Source: Arsenophonus endosymbiont of Aleurodicus floccissimus (GTDB taxonomy: Bacteria > Pseudomonadota > Gammaproteobacteria > Enterobacterales > Enterobacteriaceae). From it: 64,000 bases of DNA. This document shows positions 45,637-56,347 of the stretch, in pieces. Where the stretch lies: NCBI RefSeq assembly GCF_900343025.1, contig NZ_OUND01000004.1, forward strand, positions 203,339 to 267,338, written 5' to 3'. A program made the position numbers and the translations under genes. Every line of letters starts with the position of its first letter. Positions within the stretch are counted from its first letter, which is position 1. The notes beneath the pieces are model-generated. The model ran no database searches. It saw only the letters and a list, made by a program, of their open reading frames with translations, and had not been told where the DNA came from.

Positions 45637-46279
45637 ATGATTAAAACGAAATTAAAGTTTCGATTACATAAAACTGTTATCATTTTAATTTGCCTCTTCT
45701 TACTCATTATTCTAATCCAAAAAGTTAGTTATTTTAGTCAGTTACATCAGAAAATCAGGGTCGAGCAGTTTGAAGAATTGGCTCATACACATGCTGAACA
45801 AGTCGCTTTTAGCTTATCCAACTATATACAAAGTGATGGTAAAAATTTTAATAATAAACAGATCCTGGGTATTCTTAATCAATGAACAATTAATGAACAT
45901 ATTCTCGATGCAAGTGTTTACCTTAATGATGGAACCCAAATTCAGCATGCAGGTGAAAAAGTTGCTTTACGAGAGTAGTTATCCCTTTAATCACCCTCCA
46001 TGCCACAACTATGTTAACTATCAATTGATTGTTCCAATCTTCGATACCAAAAAACCAAAAGGCTTTTTATATTTAACCATTGATGCTCATTAATTTAGTA
46101 TAGGATCTAAACAAATAGATAATATGGCTAATTTATTAAAGATTATGTTACTTTTAGCACTCACTATCGGTTTTATTCTGGCTAATATTTTATCTAGATC
46201 AATTTCAATACACTGGCCAAAATTACCTTTTTTATTAATAAGCAATAGTCGCTCGGCAAACAATCAGCAAAAGAAATAA
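45637..46279 (+). pseudogene. ytjB: Membrane protein YtjB (Smp), broken
   Basis: YtjB/Smp is an inner-membrane protein of about 214 residues of unknown function, upstream of serB in E. coli. The start MIKTKLKFRLHKTVIILICL contains the first membrane segment, followed by YFSQLHQKI and FEELAHTHAEQVAFSL. TGA replaces Trp or Leu at 45883 (ILNQ-stop-TINEHILDA). A TAG follows at 45976, then frameshifts. The second membrane segment is legible as NLLKIMLLLALTIGFILANI, and the gene ends SISIHWPKLPFLLISN. Confidence 0.87.
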
Positions 46280-46290
46280 AAATTGCTAAA

Positions 46291-46318
46291 AAGAAAACAG
46301 ATTAAAATCTGCTTTCTT
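46291..46318. terminator. Terminator between convergent ytjB and deoD
   Basis: Two arms, aagaaa-a-cagatt and aatctg-c-tttctt, pair with one mismatch around a 2-base loop. A and T runs flank it, so it can act in both directions. Confidence 0.65.
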
Positions 46319-46345
46319 GCTTGATTTAAATTTAATGATTTATTT

Positions 46346-47059
46346 TTAATCCAGTAATAATAATGATTCTAACGCAATTTCAACCATCTCATTAAATGTC
46401 GTTTGCCGTTCTGCTGAAGTTGTCTTTTCGCCTCGACGAATATGATCAGAAACTGTACAAATAGTTAGTGCTTTGACACCATATTCTGCCGCAATGCTAT
46501 ACATACCAGCAGCTTCCATTTCCACCCCCAAAATGCCATATTTTTCTATTTTATCAAACATTTGCATTTGAGGCGTATAAAAAAGATCAGTAGAGAAAAT
46601 ATTACCTACCAAAACGTTGAGATTCTTTGCTTTAGCGGCAGTTACAGCATTATGAACCAGCTGATAATCCGCAATAGCCGCAAAATCATTGTCATCAAAT
46701 TTTAGTCGATTGACTTTAGAATCGGTGCATGCTCCCAAGCCGATAATAATATCGCGTAACTTTACTTGATGGCTAATAGCACCACAGGATCCTACTCGTA
46801 TTATTGTTTTAACACCAAAGTCAGTAATTAGCTCTTTCATGTAAATTGAACAGGAAGGGATCCCCATACCATGCCCCATCACAGAAATACTACGACCTTG
46901 ATAATTACCAGTAAAACCTAACATACCACGAACATCATTTACCTGACGGCTGTCGGTCAAATAATTTTCTGCAATATGTTTTGCGCGCAGAGGATCACCT
47001 GGCATCAGCATAATTTCCGCAAAATCGCCCATCTCAGCATTAATATGTGGGGTGGCCAT
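46346..47059 (-). CDS. deoD: Purine nucleoside phosphorylase DeoD
   Basis: DeoD reversibly phosphorolyses purine (deoxy)ribonucleosides to base and (deoxy)ribose-1-phosphate. It is complete at 237 residues (239 in E. coli). The active-site residues His4 ([13 protein letters not shown]), Arg24 (PGDPLRAKH), Arg43 ([12 protein letters not shown]), the EMEAAG motif and Asp204 ([13 protein letters not shown]) are present. It follows deoB after about 65 bases. With the CNT importer it supports purine salvage, which matters because carAB and possibly other nucleotide genes are lost. Confidence 0.97.
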   Translation of the reverse strand: MATPHINAEMGDFAEIMLMPGDPLRAKHIAENYLTDSRQVNDVRGMLGFTGNYQGRSISVMGHGMGIPSCSIYMKELITDFGVKTIIRVGSCGAISHQVKLRDIIIGLGACTDSKVNRLKFDDNDFAAIADYQLVHNAVTAAKAKNLNVLVGNIFSTDLFYTPQMQMFDKIEKYGILGVEMEAAGMYSIAAEYGVKALTICTVSDHIRRGEKTTSAERQTTFNEMVEIALESLLLLD

Positions 47060-47124
47060 AAATAAATTTCCTTTTATTATTTATCGATAAAATCGGGAAT
47101 ATGAACAAATATTTCCCATCATAC

Positions 47125-48348
47125 TTAAAATAGCGTTTTGCCATATGCCATTGGCGATAAACCAAAATATTGCGCCACGGTTTGACCAATATCAGCAAAG
47201 GTCTGTCGATGGCCTAGTGCCCCGGGTTTTACTTTCGGACCATAAATTAAAATAGGAATATTTTCCCGCGTATGATCAGTTCCTGGCCAGGTCGGGTCAC
47301 AACCATGATCAGCGGTAATAATCAGAACATCCTCATTCTCAATTAATACCAGCATTTCAGGTAAACAACTATCAAATAACTCTAGTCCGGCCGCATAACC
47401 CGCAACATCACGACGATGTCCATATGAAGAATCAAAATCAACAAAATTAGTAAACACAATGGTATTGTCGGCCGCTTTTTTGATCTCCTCAAGGCTTGCC
47501 GCAAATAGCGCTTCAATACCAGTTGCTTTCACTTGCTTAGTAATCCCGACGTTGGCATAAATATCTGCAATTTTGCCAATTGAAACCACCTGGCCGGCTT
47601 TTTCTTCAACCAGTTTTTGTAGGATGGTTGGTGCAGGTGGTTCAACTGAATAATCCCGACGATTACCGGTACGCTGAAAACAGCCCGCTTTATTGCCGAT
47701 AAAAGGACGAGCAATAACACGTCCGATATTATAAGCACCTTCATCTAGCGTCTTTCTCGCTATTTCACAAAGCTGATAAAGATTTTTAACCCCAAAAGTC
47801 TCTTCATGACATGCTATCTGAAAGACTGAATCGGCTGAAGTATAGAAAATAGGTTTACCTGTTTTCATATGCTCTTCACCTAATTGATCCAAAATCACCG
47901 TGCCTGACGAGTGACAATTTCCCAGATAATCCGGCAAATTAGCCGCTTCAACTAACTTATCCAATAATTGTTGCGGAAAACTATTTTTTTGTTGTTTAAA
48001 ATATCCCCATTTAAATAAAACCGGTACCCCTGCAATCTCCCAATGACCTGATAGGGTATCTTTGCCAGAAGATAACTCACTCGAATAACCATAGGCACCG
48101 ATAATCTCAGCGTCTTCATCCAGGCCGATTGGAAATGTTCCTGATGACCCCTCAGCGGCTTTTGCTAACCCTAAACGCGATAAATTAGGCAAAAAGAGTT
48201 TACCTTTACGACCATTATCAGTCTTTCCTTGTGCACAAAAGGTCGCAATATGGCCCAAAGTGTTCGCCCCAACATCACCAAATTTATCTGCATCTGGCGT
48301 TGCACCAATACCAAAAGAATCAAGCACCATAATGAATACACGTTTCAT
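47125..48348 (-). CDS. deoB: Phosphopentomutase DeoB
   Basis: DeoB interconverts (deoxy)ribose 1- and 5-phosphates. It is complete at 407 residues, the same as E. coli. The alkaline-phosphatase-type metal sites are [15 protein letters not shown] at the start and [20 protein letters not shown] near residue 335. The phosphorylated Thr lies in [15 protein letters not shown], where Leu replaces the usual Pro after Thr. In E. coli deoA sits between deoC and deoB; here only about 250 non-coding bases remain. Confidence 0.97.
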   Translation of the reverse strand: MKRVFIMVLDSFGIGATPDADKFGDVGANTLGHIATFCAQGKTDNGRKGKLFLPNLSRLGLAKAAEGSSGTFPIGLDEDAEIIGAYGYSSELSSGKDTLSGHWEIAGVPVLFKWGYFKQQKNSFPQQLLDKLVEAANLPDYLGNCHSSGTVILDQLGEEHMKTGKPIFYTSADSVFQIACHEETFGVKNLYQLCEIARKTLDEGAYNIGRVIARPFIGNKAGCFQRTGNRRDYSVEPPAPTILQKLVEEKAGQVVSIGKIADIYANVGITKQVKATGIEALFAASLEEIKKAADNTIVFTNFVDFDSSYGHRRDVAGYAAGLELFDSCLPEMLVLIENEDVLIITADHGCDPTWPGTDHTRENIPILIYGPKVKPGALGHRQTFADIGQTVAQYFGLSPMAYGKTLF

Positions 48349-48600
48349 AACTACCCTTGGTTAGTCCAAATTCAATTAATCCATTATTAAACAAAAAATA
48401 ACGCATTCCATAATTCGAGCTCATAATAATTATTTACTATCGTCAATAAATACAAAATACTAATCGATGCTATTACCTAAAAACTTCTTTTATTAGCGAT
48501 CATTTATTAACAATCATTTTCATAGATTATTAAAATAGACATTTTCATTTTTCTGCCAGCCAATAATTACTGAAACAGTGCATAAAAAGATCAATAAAAA
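48349..48600. other. deoB-deoC spacer where deoA is missing
   Basis: This spacer of about 250 bases occupies the position of E. coli deoA (thymidine phosphorylase). No recognisable deoA sequence remains on either strand, so the gene has been removed by deletion. Confidence 0.6.
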
Positions 48601-49380
48601 TTAATAGTCGCCAGCAAAATTATCTATTGCGCATCCTAATGTATTTAATAGACTAGTCAATAAGCTTGACGCACCAAAACAAAAATGACGAATATTCACC
48701 CATTCTTTTCCCATGATTCTATCGGCTAAAATCAGATATTGAGCAGCTTCTTCTACCGTACGAACGCCACCTGCCACCTTACAACCCACCTGGCTAGCAA
48801 CGCCCATATCTAGAATAACTTTAAGTATAATTTCAACATTCTCTAGGGTGGCATTTATCGCAACCTTACCCGTTGATGTATTAACAAAGTCAGCGCCGGC
48901 AGCAATAGCAATTTCTGCTACCTGTCGAATGAGATCAGGCTGTTTTAATTCACCGGCTTCAATAATAACTTTCAGTAAAACATCTCTCGGTAGACAAACT
49001 TCTTTACACGTTTTAACTAGGTCAAAACCAATTTGTTTATTACCGGTTATTAATGCTCGATAGGGAAAAACAACATCAACTTCGTCTGACCCATAAGCAA
49101 TAGCAGCTTGTGTTTCAGCTGTAGCAATCGTAACGTCATAGCCACCAAATGGAAAATTAGTTACCGTGGTAATGCGAATATTCGGGGTTTTTTGTTCGGC
49201 TAACATCTTACGTGCTAATGGAATAAAGCGAGGATAAATACATATCGCGGCAGTATTCCCTTGTGCGGTTTTGGCTTGATGGCATAAAATTTTCACTTTT
49301 TCATCAGTATCGTCATCATTTATCAGAGTTAAATCCATCAAATTTAATACGCGTTGTGCAGCAAGTTTTAATTCCATCAT
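48601..49380 (-). CDS. deoC: Deoxyribose-phosphate aldolase DeoC, full length but with Lys167 replaced by Asn
   Basis: DeoC cleaves 2-deoxyribose-5-phosphate into glyceraldehyde-3-phosphate and acetaldehyde through a lysine Schiff base. The frame is uninterrupted at 259 residues, exactly the E. coli length, so numbering is in register. Asp102 ([11 protein letters not shown]) and the pKa-lowering Lys201 ([11 protein letters not shown]) are present. The Schiff-base Lys167 of the family motif DFIKTSTGK is Asn here (DFVNTSTGK, codon AAT at 48880-48882), and the FKPAGG loop reads CKVAGG. The enzyme should be inactive as an aldolase. With deoA gone as well, the deoxyribose breakdown branch appears dead although this frame is still open. 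Confidence 0.93.
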   Translation of the reverse strand: MMELKLAAQRVLNLMDLTLINDDDTDEKVKILCHQAKTAQGNTAAICIYPRFIPLARKMLAEQKTPNIRITTVTNFPFGGYDVTIATAETQAAIAYGSDEVDVVFPYRALITGNKQIGFDLVKTCKEVCLPRDVLLKVIIEAGELKQPDLIRQVAEIAIAAGADFVNTSTGKVAINATLENVEIILKVILDMGVASQVGCKVAGGVRTVEEAAQYLILADRIMGKEWVNIRHFCFGASSLLTSLLNTLGCAIDNFAGDY

Positions 49381-49458
49381 ATAATTCTCAAAGCTACTGA
49401 CATTATTGCTTTAGCGATTAAACAATGGTTCAATGTTTAATATACCAAGCAGATTAAG

Positions 49459-50745
49459 TTACATAGCCGCTAACAATAAAAAGAAACCAGCAATGGTGGC
49501 ACTCATCAAATTAGATAACGAACCGGCTAAAACCGCCTTCAAACCTAATCGAGCAACATCTTTACGACGGTCCGGGGCAATTCCACCTAAACCACCCAGT
49601 AATATGGCTACTGACGCTAAATTAGCAAAACCACACAATGCAAAAGAGATTATCGCTTTAGTATGTTCAGAAAGTACTTGCTTACCGGCGGTAATAACTT
49701 CACTATCTGGTTTTAAATATTCGCCAAAATTCATATATGCAACAAATTCATTGACCACTAACTTTTGCCCAATGAACGAGCCGGCAATTGTCGCTTCATG
49801 CCACGGTATACCAATCAAATAGGCAATTGGCGAAAAAATCCAGCCTAAGATCAATTCTAATGATAAGCCTGGTATATGGATCCAGCCGCCAATCACTGAC
49901 AAAATACCATTAAGTAAAGCTATCAATGCAACAAATGCCAGCAACATCGCACCGACATTTAGAGCGAGTTGCATGCCAGAAGAAGCGCCAGTGGCGGCAG
50001 CATCAATAATGTTAACTGGGCGTTCTTCGCCGATCGCCACACTGACCATATTCACTGCATCGTGAGTTTTCTCTGTCTCCGGTACCATCAATTTAGCAAA
50101 CAATAATCCCCCCGGTGCTGCCATAAAAGATGCTGCGATCAGATATTCCATTGGCACCCCCATTTGCACATAGCCGGCCAATACCGAGCCAGCAACCGAA
50201 GCTAATCCACCACACATAACAGCAAATAACTCAGAGTTTGTCATGATGGCAATATAGGGCCTGACAACCAAAGGCGCCTCTGTATGACCGACAAAAATAT
50301 TAGCGGTCGCTGATAATGACTCAGTACGTGAGGTGCCTAATATCAATTGCAAAAGTCCACCTAAGATTTTGATAAAAAACTGCATAATACCAAGATAATA
50401 AAGTACGGCTATCAATGATGAGAAAAAAACAATGACCGGTAAGACACGTAAGGCAAAAATAAAACCACTACCGCCAAACAGTTCAAACATTTTATTAGAG
50501 ACTAAACCACCAAAGACAAAATCCATGCCAACTTGTCCATAACCAATCACACTAGAGACTGCATCAGATACAGTTTCCAAAGTGCGGCGACCGGCAGGGA
50601 TATAAAGAACAAATGCGCCAATTGCCATTTGAACAACAAAAGCACCAAATACGGTACGGAATTTAATTGCCCGACGGTTACTGGAAAAAATGATAGCGAT
50701 GAAAATCAATACTACCATCCCTAGCAGGCTCATAATGAGTTGCAT
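49459..50745 (-). CDS. Concentrative nucleoside transporter (CNT/NupC family)
   Basis: This is an inner-membrane Na+- or H+-coupled nucleoside importer. The 428-residue frame is intact with about ten hydrophobic segments. CNT signatures are visible: [21 protein letters not shown], then [29 protein letters not shown]-like [37 protein letters not shown], and [14 protein letters not shown] followed by [18 protein letters not shown]. It resembles NupX or Vibrio CNT more than E. coli NupC. It lies directly upstream of deoC and likely heads the CNT-deoC-deoB-deoD operon. Nucleoside uptake fits a cell without carAB. Confidence 0.93.
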   Translation of the reverse strand: MQLIMSLLGMVVLIFIAIIFSSNRRAIKFRTVFGAFVVQMAIGAFVLYIPAGRRTLETVSDAVSSVIGYGQVGMDFVFGGLVSNKMFELFGGSGFIFALRVLPVIVFFSSLIAVLYYLGIMQFFIKILGGLLQLILGTSRTESLSATANIFVGHTEAPLVVRPYIAIMTNSELFAVMCGGLASVAGSVLAGYVQMGVPMEYLIAASFMAAPGGLLFAKLMVPETEKTHDAVNMVSVAIGEERPVNIIDAAATGASSGMQLALNVGAMLLAFVALIALLNGILSVIGGWIHIPGLSLELILGWIFSPIAYLIGIPWHEATIAGSFIGQKLVVNEFVAYMNFGEYLKPDSEVITAGKQVLSEHTKAIISFALCGFANLASVAILLGGLGGIAPDRRKDVARLGLKAVLAGSLSNLMSATIAGFFLLLAAM

Positions 50746-50902
50746 GAATAATATCCCTGTGTATTATATATCAAATAAAAATTTCTATAGTTTAAAAAAT
50801 AAACTGCCAGTTTAATGCGCAGACATTATAACGATTTCGCATTAATAACTGACAGTCGGTATCACAAATAATCATAACGAAAAATCACGAAAAAATAAAT
50901 TT

Positions 50903-50918
50903 TGCGACACATATCACT
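50903..50918 (-). promoter_or_regulatory. Candidate CRP site upstream of the nucleoside operon
   Basis: On the minus strand agtga-tatgtg-tcgca matches the CRP consensus tgtga-N6-tcaca at 8 of 10 core positions. It lies about 160 bases before the transporter start. CRP with CytR control is usual for deo and nup genes in enterics; I cannot place a CytR site. Confidence 0.45.
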
Positions 50919-50992
50919 TACGAAAAGCGATATTGCCTGCAAAAATTATCTAAAAAATACCGTAATTATAATTAAATAACTTATTGGTATGA

Positions 50993-51792
50993 TTATTTAG
51001 CCATATTAGTTTGCTCTTTTTTAATATTAAAGAGTTGCAAACTATTGTTATAAAGCTGCGTTGCAATTTCCTCTGCTGACTCTTGCCGAAGGTTAAATAG
51101 TGTCTCAAATACCAAACTTATTCTTTCAAGACGATTAACCTGCCCCTGAAATGCAGCTAATGGCATATCAGGGACATCAGTTTCAAGTACTAATGACGAC
51201 AGCGGCAATTGCGCGCAACTACTGCTCTGGTTTTCTTAGCCCGTTGATAGGTGATAACGCCACCAATACCGATAAAATAACCTAAACGGATAAAAGCATT
51301 CGCTTGCTACAAACTGCCTGCAAATCCATGAATGACTCCCTTTTTCGGCACGTCAAATCGTCTTAATAAAGCAACTAGTTGATCATGACTTTTACGCGAA
51401 TGAAGAATAACCGGTAAATCATACTGTTTAACTAGCTGTAATTGCTGGATCAGCAATGCTTGTTGTTGCTTAATCGCAGCATTAGTAACAAAATAATCCA
51501 AACCTATTTCACTAATAGCAACACATTTATTGCTGTTTTACTGCAATAACGCCACTAATTTAGCAAAATGGTCAGATAAAAAATCTGCGATATACAAAGG
51601 ATGAAAACCTAATACGGCATATAAATGCGGATATTGTTGTGCCGGTGAATATACTCACTCAAAATTCTCAATACCAACCGCCGGGACAATGATATCAGTC
51701 ACGCCAGCTTTCATAGCACGCGAAAAGCTATCTTCAATATCATGGATAAAAGGAGGAAAATCAAAATGACAATGAATGTCAACGAAAATCAA
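50993..51792 (-). pseudogene. yjjV: TatD-family metal-dependent hydrolase YjjV, broken
   Basis: YjjV is a TatD-like TIM-barrel deoxyribonuclease or hydrolase (259 residues in E. coli). The TTG start LIFVDIHCHFDFPPFIHDIE has the HxH metal motif. A TGA (IENFE-stop) and a TAA near 51540 follow. Then YFVTNAAIKQQQALLIQQLQ and LPVILHSRKSHDQLVALLRR are conserved, and VIHGFAGSL is followed by TAG. A frameshift near 51225 precedes LETDVPDMPLAAFQGQVNR. The start overlaps the end of yjjU by a few bases. Confidence 0.9.
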
Positions 51793-52847
51793 TGGCTAAT
51801 CCTTCATCACCTGATTTTGGTTCTTCATTTTGTTGATTCGAAATTATCTCAGCAGACAAAGATGCCTAATTAGCAACCTGATTATTTTCAATAGAATACG
51901 GGTAAGATGCCAAATTATCAGTAGAAAAATAATGTTTTAAACTAGTTAAAAAATAGCTGCCACATTGACGCCTAATATGATAATCAGTCTCTAAGGTTAA
52001 AGCACGGCTACCTAATGCACAACTCATTAAAAGTTTCGGTGGATAAATTTCAAAGATTTGGATACCTGGTGGTGGCGCAGCAATAAATTTTTGTGTCTGT
52101 TGATAGCTTTTAATATGTACTTTTATCATCTTAGCCATCCGCCGTATATTGCTGTGTTCTAACCAGCGAGTCATTCTCTTTAACCATTCAGATGTATAAT
52201 AAATTCCCGAAGGAACCGTTCTAATTACCACAATTGTTTTTGCCCCACGACGATAAGCTTCTTAAACAGGAATTGAAGCGGTTATACCGCCATCATGATA
52301 AAGCTCACCATTAAATACCTCCCCCTGGCGATAAAAGCCGGAGATAGCGCTTGACGCCCGAATAATATCTAGCCAACTATCTTGTGTTGGTTGAAAATAA
52401 ACCGGACTAAAATCCTCGTAGCGACATCCATTGATTAAAAATTGACGCCCGCTATCTAAATAAGATAATCCAGTAGAGAAATCAAGGGGTAATTCGCGGG
52501 AGGGTAATATCAATTAGCTAATCTAAATCAATCATATGGCCACCACGAATAAAACGTAGTGGATTAAAAAATTGAGATTTAGTGGTATAATCAGTGCTCG
52601 CCTTACGGACATAACCATGCTGTTGGCAAAGATAGGCCGATAAATTTTGTGCGCCTGCCGATGTCCTTATCATGATGTTAAATGGGTTAAAACCAACACG
52701 GAGAAATTCATCCAATACACCGGCGGTAAAAATACCACGCTGCCCACCTCCCTCACAGACTAATGCTATTTTACCGAGATCAAATGCATTATCATCAAAG
52801 GCTAAAGGCTCAATATTACCTAATGTGACTGATATATGTCTTCCCAT
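51779..52847 (-). pseudogene. yjjU: Patatin-like phospholipase YjjU, broken
   Basis: YjjU is a patatin-family serine hydrolase (357 residues in E. coli). The ATG at 52847 follows a GGGGG site and starts MGRHISVTLGNIEPLAF. The oxyanion motif CEGGGQRGIFTAGVLDEFL is kept, but the nucleophile elbow GTSAG reads RTSAG. In-frame stops occur at Trp (IDLD-stop-LID, TAG) and at Lys (SIPV-stop-EAYRRGAK, TAA). One frameshift lies near 52510. The catalytic Asp motif DGG (YHDGGITAS) remains. A TAG interrupts the tail (NNQVAN-stop-ASLSAE), which ends inside yjjV. Confidence 0.9.
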
Positions 52848-53046
52848 ATTGCTTTTCCCCCTTAAAACTGATAGTAGACCCTCTAAATACAATCTGCTAT
52901 TCAAAATCTACTATTAGATTTAATGGTGAGATTTTTAGCGGCTTAAAATTTGGGAGAAACCAATAAATACAACGATTGAAAAATAGTCATATCCCCATTA
53001 ATAACAAGTGAGGGTAATGTAATAAAAAAAATCAATATGCCATAAA

Positions 53047-54636
53047 TTAATGCTCACGCGTTTTACAGAACCGAATTTCAGGGTAGCGTTCGCGGGTTAG
53101 GTTAAGATTTACCATCGTTGGGGCAATATAACTGAGGTTATCACTACCATCTAAAGCCAGGTTTTGTTCATTTTTACGTTTGAACTCTTCTAATTTTTTT
53201 ATGTCATCACTTTTTATCCAACGTGCGGTTGACACATTTACTGGCTCATAAATAGCTTCCACATTGTATTCACTCTTCAAGCGCGCTACCACCACATCAA
53301 ACTGAAGGACACCAACAGCACCAACAATAAGATCATTATTGGCTAGAGGTCGAAATACCTGAACCGCACCCTCTTCGGATAACTGAACCAATCCTTTAAG
53401 TAACTGTTTCTGCTTTAAGGGAGCACGTAAACGGATGCGTTTGAATAATTCAGGCGCAAAATTAGGAATACCGGTAAATTTTAATGTTTCTCCCTGGGTA
53501 AAAGTATCACCAATCTGAATAGTGCCATGATTATGCAAGCCAATGATATCACCGGGAAACGCTTCTTCAACATGGGAACGATCACGCGCCATAAAAGTGA
53601 GTGCATCTGAAATGACCACCTCTTTTTTATTCCGTACCTGATAAAGTTTCATACCCTTTTGATAACAACCAGACACAATCCGCAAAAAAGCCACCCGATC
53701 ACGATGTTTGGGATCCATATTGGCCTGTATTTTGAACACAAAACCAGAAAATTTTTCTTCCTGGGCATTAACAATACGACTATCAGCCTGCCGAGGCATA
53801 GGAGTTGGCGCCCAATTGACCAAACCATCTAACATATGATCAACACCAAAATTACCCAAAGCGGTGCCAAAAAAGACGGGTGTTAACTTGCCTTGTAAAA
53901 ATGCGTCTAAATTGAATTCATGAGAAGCACCCTTTACTAGTTCAAGCTCTCCTCGTAGCTGAGCAGCAAAATCATCTCCAATAACTTTGTCCAATTCGGT
54001 ATTATTTAATCCTTTAATAATAACAACGTCTTGAATAGCATGCCCTTGCCCGCTCTGATATAAAATAGTTTCATCACGATAAAGATGATAAACCCCTTTA
54101 AATAACTTGCCACAACCAATTGGCCAGATAATCGGGCTACAAGCGATACTCAATTCACTTTCAACCTCATCCATTAATTCCATTGGATCGCGAATATCGC
54201 GATCCAATTTATTCATAAAGGTTAAAATAGGTGTATCACGTAGCCGTGTTACTTCCATCAATTTACGCGTACGATCTTCAACACCTTTAGCTGCATCAAT
54301 CACCATCAAACAACAGTCGACCGCCGTTAAAGTCCGATAAGTATCTTCCGAAAAATCCTCATGCCCTGGGGTATCAAGCAAATTAATCAAGCAATTTTGG
54401 TAAGGAAACTGCATTACCGAAGTGGTAATCGAGATCCCGCGCTGTTTTTCCATTTCCATCCAGTCAGATTTTGCATGTTTATTCGAACCTCGTCCCTTCA
54501 CTGTGCCAGCTTTTTGAATAGCTTGGCCAAACAACAGTACTTTTTCTGTGATCGTGGTTTTCCCTGCATCAGGGTGAGAAATAATAGCAAAGGTTCTGCG
54601 CCGCGCTATTTTCTGACAAAAATTATTCTCTTTCAT
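53047..54636 (-). CDS. prfC: Peptide chain release factor 3 (RF3)
   Basis: RF3 is the GTPase that recycles RF1 and RF2 after termination. From the ATG at 54636 ([16 protein letters not shown]) the protein is 529 residues, the E. coli length. The GTPase motifs are [28 protein letters not shown] and MNKLDRD; the C-terminal domains are intact to [12 protein letters not shown]. No Shine-Dalgarno sequence precedes the ATG, because only gttata separates it from 25 copies of a 9-bp repeat. The same frame is open backwards through the repeat to a TTG at 54888, giving a possible 84-residue Cys-Cys-Val tail, which I do not favour. Confidence 0.95.
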   Translation of the reverse strand: MKENNFCQKIARRRTFAIISHPDAGKTTITEKVLLFGQAIQKAGTVKGRGSNKHAKSDWMEMEKQRGISITTSVMQFPYQNCLINLLDTPGHEDFSEDTYRTLTAVDCCLMVIDAAKGVEDRTRKLMEVTRLRDTPILTFMNKLDRDIRDPMELMDEVESELSIACSPIIWPIGCGKLFKGVYHLYRDETILYQSGQGHAIQDVVIIKGLNNTELDKVIGDDFAAQLRGELELVKGASHEFNLDAFLQGKLTPVFFGTALGNFGVDHMLDGLVNWAPTPMPRQADSRIVNAQEEKFSGFVFKIQANMDPKHRDRVAFLRIVSGCYQKGMKLYQVRNKKEVVISDALTFMARDRSHVEEAFPGDIIGLHNHGTIQIGDTFTQGETLKFTGIPNFAPELFKRIRLRAPLKQKQLLKGLVQLSEEGAVQVFRPLANNDLIVGAVGVLQFDVVVARLKSEYNVEAIYEPVNVSTARWIKSDDIKKLEEFKRKNEQNLALDGSDNLSYIAPTMVNLNLTRERYPEIRFCKTREH

Positions 54637-54642
54637 TATAAC

Positions 54643-54867
54643 TACACAACATACACAACATACACAACATACACAACATACACAACATACACAACATACA
54701 CAACATACACAACATACACAACATACACAACATACACAACATACACAACATACACAACATACACAACATACACAACATACACAACATACACAACATACAC
54801 AACATACACAACATACACAACATACACAACATACACAACATACACAACATACACAACATACACAACA
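54643..54867. repeat. 9-bp tandem repeat (tacacaaca x 25) in the prfC leader
   Basis: Twenty-five perfect copies of tacacaaca (tgttgtgta on the prfC strand) end six bases before the prfC ATG. All frames are open across it. On the prfC strand they encode Cys-Cys-Val (in frame with RF3), Met-Leu-Cys (an ATG in every unit) and Val-Val-Tyr. The unit is a multiple of three, so copy number changes length but not frame. Perfect identity of all units implies recent expansion, hence high variability between strains. There are no spacers, so it is not a CRISPR array. Confidence 0.97.
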
Positions 54868-55219
54868 TGATGTATAAAAAATTGGCAAAAATTCTACACT
54901 GACAAAACCATTTTAAAAACAATTACTAACTCATTAAAAAATATTTTTTAGTTAGCCGATAAAATTAAATATAAAAAAAGTAAAGAAAATTGTTTTTAAC
55001 TAAATATAGATTATTTAATTAAATCAGAAAATCTATTACTGATTATATTAAAGTCACTAATTAAAATATTTTTTAGAATAAATAAGACGATTAAATGATA
55101 ATTTTTTATATAATACATTAGATATTAACATATTACTCTTATAATACATATAATTAATAGCTATTAAGAATAATTTTAATAACTAATCGATTAATATTAT
55201 TACCTAATGGTGTTCTTTA
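54868..55219. other. AT-rich region between the prfC leader repeat and the lipase fossil
   Basis: Very AT-rich, with no gene visible. It must contain the prfC promoter. osmY and other E. coli neighbours are absent. Confidence 0.5.
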
Positions 55220-56046
55220 CTATTTTATTTTAATTTGTGCATGATTGACAAAAATTTCAGGGACATCATATTTATTTGAAACAAATCCAGTAATTTGATT
55301 AACGATATTAAAGTGATCCATATTATAATCATCACGGATTAATTTACCTAACCGCATACTATAACGTCCTACAAGCCCATTATTCTCTTTTTCTTTTACA
55401 AAAAGTTTATTCAACTGTCGCAATGGTAGATAAGAAATATCAAACATATTTATTCCTATATCAAGGAATGAATTTTTAATAAAACTACCATATGAATAGT
55501 AATGCACGCCATTAACAACCTCATCACCTTCCCCTCCCCATTCTGTTGGCAAACCTTGCGAATATTTTTTATTAAATTCATTGACACCGTCTTGCGGTTT
55601 CAATGTACCCGATGAAAAAAAAGAAATAAATTTAAAAATACTTCGGCATTAACAGTAACCAATCTTTCTGTTAACATGCCTGGTAGCAAAATTTTTCTAA
55701 GCAGATCAGCGAGTTCAGAACCATAATTGACTCCATTCATTATTGTTACTGAAGCAATAATGGCTGGATAATTTGTAGCAACATAACGTGCATATAAAGC
55801 CCCTTGACTATGAGCAATCAAGTTGACTTTTTCACAGCCTGCTTTTCTTTTGATCTCATCGATGAATTCCCAAAGTTGCTATCCATTTACTTCATTTGAA
55901 TTAGCTTCAGACAACGTAGGTATATATACATTATTATAACCTTGTGCTTGCAATCGACTTTCAATAGCAAAAAAATATGGATAGCCAGCTATTCTATCGA
56001 AACCAAAGAATCCATGAACTAAAATAATAGGATATTTCGTCGATAT
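55220..56046 (-). pseudogene. Proteus-type triacylglycerol lipase, broken
   Basis: This alpha/beta hydrolase belongs with the secreted Proteus lipases (about 287 residues). A good AAGGAG site lies at the expected start, but the start codon is ATA (ATA-TCG-ACG-AAA-TAT-CCT, versus MSTKYP). The sequence [20 protein letters not shown], then KVNLIAHSQGALYARYVATN (nucleophile Ser), GVNYGSELADLLRK and GGEGDEVVNGVHYYSYGS follows, to LVGRYSMRLGKLIRDDYNMD with the catalytic Asp/His region. A TAG replaces Lys (EVNG-stop-QLWEF). A run of T near 55605 causes a frameshift. With three lesions it is dead. It sits in a non-E. coli insertion between prfC and rimI together with fliB. Confidence 0.85.
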
Positions 56047-56347
56047 AATCTCTCCTTATTAAGGTAACTTAATATTAAAAATAAATTCTAATACTTTATA
56101 AAATAATTAATCACAAAATAGAATTATCACATTAGACAATTTATGCTGATAAAAGGTAAGCTAAATGATATTATATAATAAGTAGCTTAAACTCACTGGT
56201 ATAAAAGTGTAAATTAATATTTAATAAATTAATATTATTTATGAAAGTGAATAATATTAATGTAATCATTAACTAATGAAAATATGAAATAATATAAAAA
56301 TGCCATCAATTTAAAATAGCATTAAAAAATTTTTCTAAAAAATATAA
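56047..56347. other. AT-rich spacer between the lipase and fliB fossils
   Basis: No gene, RNA or repeat recognised. Confidence 0.45.

Noticed and set aside
54643..54867. CRISPR-like or repetitive-protein gene from the 225-base array
   Set aside because: The units are contiguous 9-mers with no spacers. The long Cys-Cys-Val, Met-Leu-Cys and plus-strand Tyr-Thr-Thr frames are simple consequences of a repeat without stops, not evidence of a structured protein.
54637..54888. N-terminally extended 613-residue RF3
   Set aside because: The extension is only the translated repeat. The family length and the conserved N-terminus both begin at the ATG at 54636, and the upstream TTG has no ribosome site.
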